From: Streptomyces tanashiensis | Lineage (GTDB): Bacteria > Actinomycetota > Actinomycetes > Streptomycetales > Streptomycetaceae | DNA length: 64,000 nt | Assembly: GCF_014648895.1 (NCBI RefSeq) | Contig: NZ_BMRZ01000021.1 | Location: 92,576 to 156,575, forward strand | Reading direction: 5' to 3' | Shown here: positions 62,132-64,000 of the stretch, one piece after another | How the letters are laid out: every line of letters starts with the position of its first letter | Numbering within the stretch: position 1 is the first letter of the stretch | The notes under the pieces: model-generated | What the model was told of the DNA's origin: nothing | Database searches by the model: none | What the model saw: the letters and a program-made list of their open reading frames with translations, nothing else | Program-made: the position numbers and the translations under genes

Positions 62132-62778
62132 GCAGCCGCGACGCCGTCCTCGGCCGCATCCGTGCCGCACTCGCCGACGTCCCGCCCGACGAGACACCGG
62201 ACGACGTGCCCGTACCCCGCGCCTACCTCCGCAGCCACACCGCGCCCGGCGAGGATCTCGTCACCCTGTTCGTGGAACGGGTCACCGACTACCGCGCCAC
62301 AGTCCACCGCACCGACAAGGCCGGACTGACCGGCGCGATCGCCGCCGCACTCGCGTCCCGCGGTGTCGACCACCTGGCCCTGCCGAGCGGCTTTCCCGTC
62401 GAGCTGCTGCCTCCCGGCCCCTGGACCTGGCACAGGGAACCGCTGGACGTGTCCGACGTGGACGCGCTGCACGGGACGCTCACCCTCGCGGCGGCCGGCA
62501 TCGCCGTCACCGGGACCGTCGTTCTCGACACCGGTCCCGGCCAGGGCCGCCGCAGCCTCACCCTGATCCCCGACTACCATCTGTGCGTCGTGTACGCCGA
62601 GCAGATCGCCGCCGACGTCCCCGACGCCCTCGCCCGGCTCGACCCGACCCGGCCGCTCACGTTCGTCTCCGGGCCTTCCGCCACCAGCGACATCGAACTG
62701 AACCGCGTCGAAGGGGTCCACGGCCCCCGCACCCTGGACGTCATCGTCGTCGACCCCACCCACCCGGAGAAACCATGA
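62128..62778 (+). CDS. lutC: L-lactate oxidation subunit LutC
   Basis: A 216-aa LUD-domain protein starting MSSRDAVLGRIRAALADVPP, with AAAGIAVTGTVVLDTGPGQG, LTLIPDYHLCVVYAEQIAAD, PLTFVSGPSATSDIELNRVE, GVHGPRTLDVIVVD. These are the hallmarks of LutC. It completes the LutABC set. Overlaps the mutarotase gene by 4 bp. Confidence 0.92.
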   Translation: MSSRDAVLGRIRAALADVPPDETPDDVPVPRAYLRSHTAPGEDLVTLFVERVTDYRATVHRTDKAGLTGAIAAALASRGVDHLALPSGFPVELLPPGPWTWHREPLDVSDVDALHGTLTLAAAGIAVTGTVVLDTGPGQGRRSLTLIPDYHLCVVYAEQIAADVPDALARLDPTRPLTFVSGPSATSDIELNRVEGVHGPRTLDVIVVDPTHPEKP

Positions 62779-63086
62779 GGATCGCCCTGCACACGCGCGT
62801 CCGCGCGGACCGGATCGAGGAGTACGAGGCCGCACACCGGGAGGTGCCCGAGGAACTCACCGCCGCCATCCGGGCCGCGAGGGTCGACTCCTGGACGATC
62901 TGGCGCAGCGGCGGCGAACTCTTCCACCTCCTCGAATGCGAGGACTACGCCCGCCTGCTCGCCGAACTCGAACACCTGCCGGTCAACGTCGCCTGGCAGG
63001 CGCGTATGGCCGAGCTCCTCGATGTGTCCCACGACTACTCCGAGCACGGCGCCGGAGCCGGACTTCCGGTGGTGTGGCAGCTGTGA
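62775..63086 (+). CDS. L-rhamnose/L-fucose mutarotase
   Basis: A 103-aa RhaM-family protein: MRIALHTRVRADRIEEYEAA, HREVPEELTAAIRAA, SWTIWRSGGELFHLLECEDY, VNVAWQARMAELLDV. It interconverts sugar anomers so that the dehydrogenase gets its preferred form. The fucose context favours L-fucose as substrate. Coupled to both neighbours by overlaps. Confidence 0.88.
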   Translation: MRIALHTRVRADRIEEYEAAHREVPEELTAAIRAARVDSWTIWRSGGELFHLLECEDYARLLAELEHLPVNVAWQARMAELLDVSHDYSEHGAGAGLPVVWQL

Positions 63087-63952
63087 CCGACCGGCAGATC
63101 ATCGACGCGCACCACCACGTCTGGGACCTGACGGTGCGCCCGCAGCCCTGGATCACCGGCGAGGCGCTCGCGCCGCTGGCCCGCTCCTTCTCGGCGGGCG
63201 ACCTCGCCGCCGAGGCACGAGCGGCCGGAGTCGCCGCCACCGTCGTCGTCCAGACCGTCTGCGTCCCCGAGGAGACACCCGAGCTCCTGGCCCTCGCCGC
63301 CGAGAGCGATCTCGTCGGCGGCGTCGTCGGCTGGACCGACCTGACCGCCCCCGGCATCGCCGACGCGATCGCCGCCCTGCGCGAAGGACCGGGCGGAGAC
63401 CGGCTGGTGGGCGTCCGCCACCAGGTGCAGGAGGAGAAGGACCCCGGCTGGCTGCTGCGGCCCGAGGTACAGCGCGGGCTGGCCGCCGTCGCCGACGCCG
63501 GTCTCGCCTACGACCTCGTCGTCACACCGGACCAACTGGCCGCCTGTGAGACGGCGGCGGCGCGGCTCGACGGGCTGACCTTCGTCCTCGACCACCTCGG
63601 CAAGCCGCCGATCGGCAGCGGATCCCTCGAACCGTGGGCCGCGGCCGTACGCCGCCTGGCCGCCCTGCCCCACACGGTGTGCAAGCTCTCCGGCATGGTC
63701 ACCGAGGCCGCCCCCGGCGCATGGCGGGTCGAGGACCTCGCTCCCTACGCAGACACCGTCCTGGACGCCTTCGGCCCTCGGCGGCTGCTGTTCGGCTCGG
63801 ACTGGCCGGTCTGCACGCTCCAGGCCTCCTACGGCGAGGTGGTCCGCACCGCCGAACGCCTCACCGCCCGGCTGAGCCCGGCGGAGCGGGACGCGGTCCT
63901 CCGCGGCAACGCGGTCGATGTCTACGGCCTCGGTCCTCACGCACGGGAGTGA
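63083..63952 (+). CDS. L-fuconolactonase (amidohydrolase family)
   Basis: A 289-aa metal-dependent hydrolase of the amidohydrolase-2 family: IIDAHHHVWDLTVRPQPWI, GVAATVVVQTVCVPEETPEL, VGVRHQVQEEKDPGWLLRPE, FVLDHLGKPPIGSG, CKLSGMVTEA, LLFGSDWPVCTLQASYGEV. This set matches L-fuconolactone/L-rhamnonolactone hydrolases. It opens the lactone made by the aldo-keto reductase to L-fuconate. The GTG start overlaps the mutarotase stop. Confidence 0.88.
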   Translation: MTDRQIIDAHHHVWDLTVRPQPWITGEALAPLARSFSAGDLAAEARAAGVAATVVVQTVCVPEETPELLALAAESDLVGGVVGWTDLTAPGIADAIAALREGPGGDRLVGVRHQVQEEKDPGWLLRPEVQRGLAAVADAGLAYDLVVTPDQLAACETAAARLDGLTFVLDHLGKPPIGSGSLEPWAAAVRRLAALPHTVCKLSGMVTEAAPGAWRVEDLAPYADTVLDAFGPRRLLFGSDWPVCTLQASYGEVVRTAERLTARLSPAERDAVLRGNAVDVYGLGPHARE

Positions 63953-63991
63953 CCTATCCTGCACGGACCACCATGCGAGAGAGGCGAGGTC

Positions 63992-64000
63992 GTGCCAGTC
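63992..64000 (+). CDS. Possible start of the next gene, cut by the window edge
   Basis: GAGAGGCGAGG is followed by GTG CCA GTC at 63992-64000. Only three codons are visible, so nothing can be said of the product. Confidence 0.35.

Noticed and set aside
1..64000. CRISPR arrays, tRNA and rRNA genes
   Set aside because: None found on reading: no regularly spaced identical repeats with unique spacers, no tRNA-like GGTTCRANNCC with matching arms, no rRNA landmarks. The GGTTC at the transposon ends is only the target duplication.

Overview
The window is high-GC actinobacterial DNA, almost certainly Streptomyces. The evidence is extreme third-position GC, GTG/TTG starts, many ATGA/GTGA stop-start overlaps, rare TTA codons sitting in pathway regulators, a SARP regulator, a StrR-type regulator, and mobile-element relics. 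It falls into four blocks.

Block 1 (about 0.9-19.6 kb) is a ribosomal-peptide cluster. A SARP regulator with an early TTA codon precedes a tightly overlapping operon. The operon encodes a leader-binding ThiF-like protein, a YcaO cyclodehydratase, a SagB-type azoline dehydrogenase, a glutamyl-transfer LanB domain, a separate glutamate-elimination domain protein, a PqqD-M50 membrane metalloprotease fusion, an ABC exporter pair and a second YcaO. A 56-aa precursor lies on the opposite strand behind a shared perfect 15-bp hairpin. Of its last 21 residues, 20 are Ser, Thr or Cys. An M20 peptidase is divergent from the precursor. This is a thiazolylpeptide/LAP-type system with dehydratase and two YcaO enzymes, but no second SpaB_C-like protein of the kind used as pyridine synthase. 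The expected product is a densely azole- and dehydroamino-acid-modified peptide, probably linear.

Block 2 (20314-31557) is an 11.2-kb Tn3-family transposon with 40-bp terminal inverted repeats and a 5-bp GGTTC target duplication, inserted in the tail of an already truncated GNAT acetyltransferase gene. It carries a serine resolvase, an S1-domain protein, an HD-domain protein and hypothetical genes. Its transposase is ruined by a split near the N-terminus, a frameshift, two internal deletions and a nested 3.8-kb element. The nested element has its own inverted ends, broken tyrosine recombinases and an intact GyrB-like ATPase-domain gene.

Block 3 (about 31.6-50.3 kb) looks like a second, unrecognised secondary-metabolite cluster. 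It has a StrR/NovG-type activator with three TTA codons, a VioC-like arginine oxygenase, a StrB1-like amidinotransferase, an aberrant ornithine-carbamoyltransferase homologue, an EctB-like diaminobutyrate aminotransferase, a UDP-glucuronate-decarboxylase-like SDR, an atypical KAS III-like protein, a PP2C phosphatase, two glycosyltransferase-like proteins, an APH-type kinase (candidate resistance), a beta-propeller-like protein and an ABC-2 exporter. IS1380-like and IS5-like relics lie within and at its edge.

Block 4 (51.1 kb to the end) is a complete-looking non-phosphorylating L-fucose catabolic locus: a FadR/GntR regulator and a ribose-type ABC importer on the minus strand, and on the plus strand FAH-family hydrolase, L-fuconate dehydratase, SDR, aldo-keto reductase, LutABC, mutarotase and fuconolactonase. 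The pathway yields pyruvate plus L-lactate, which explains why LutABC is embedded in it. Three CATCNGATG palindromes in the divergent promoter are candidate operators.

All functional calls come from motif recognition and context; no database search was run.
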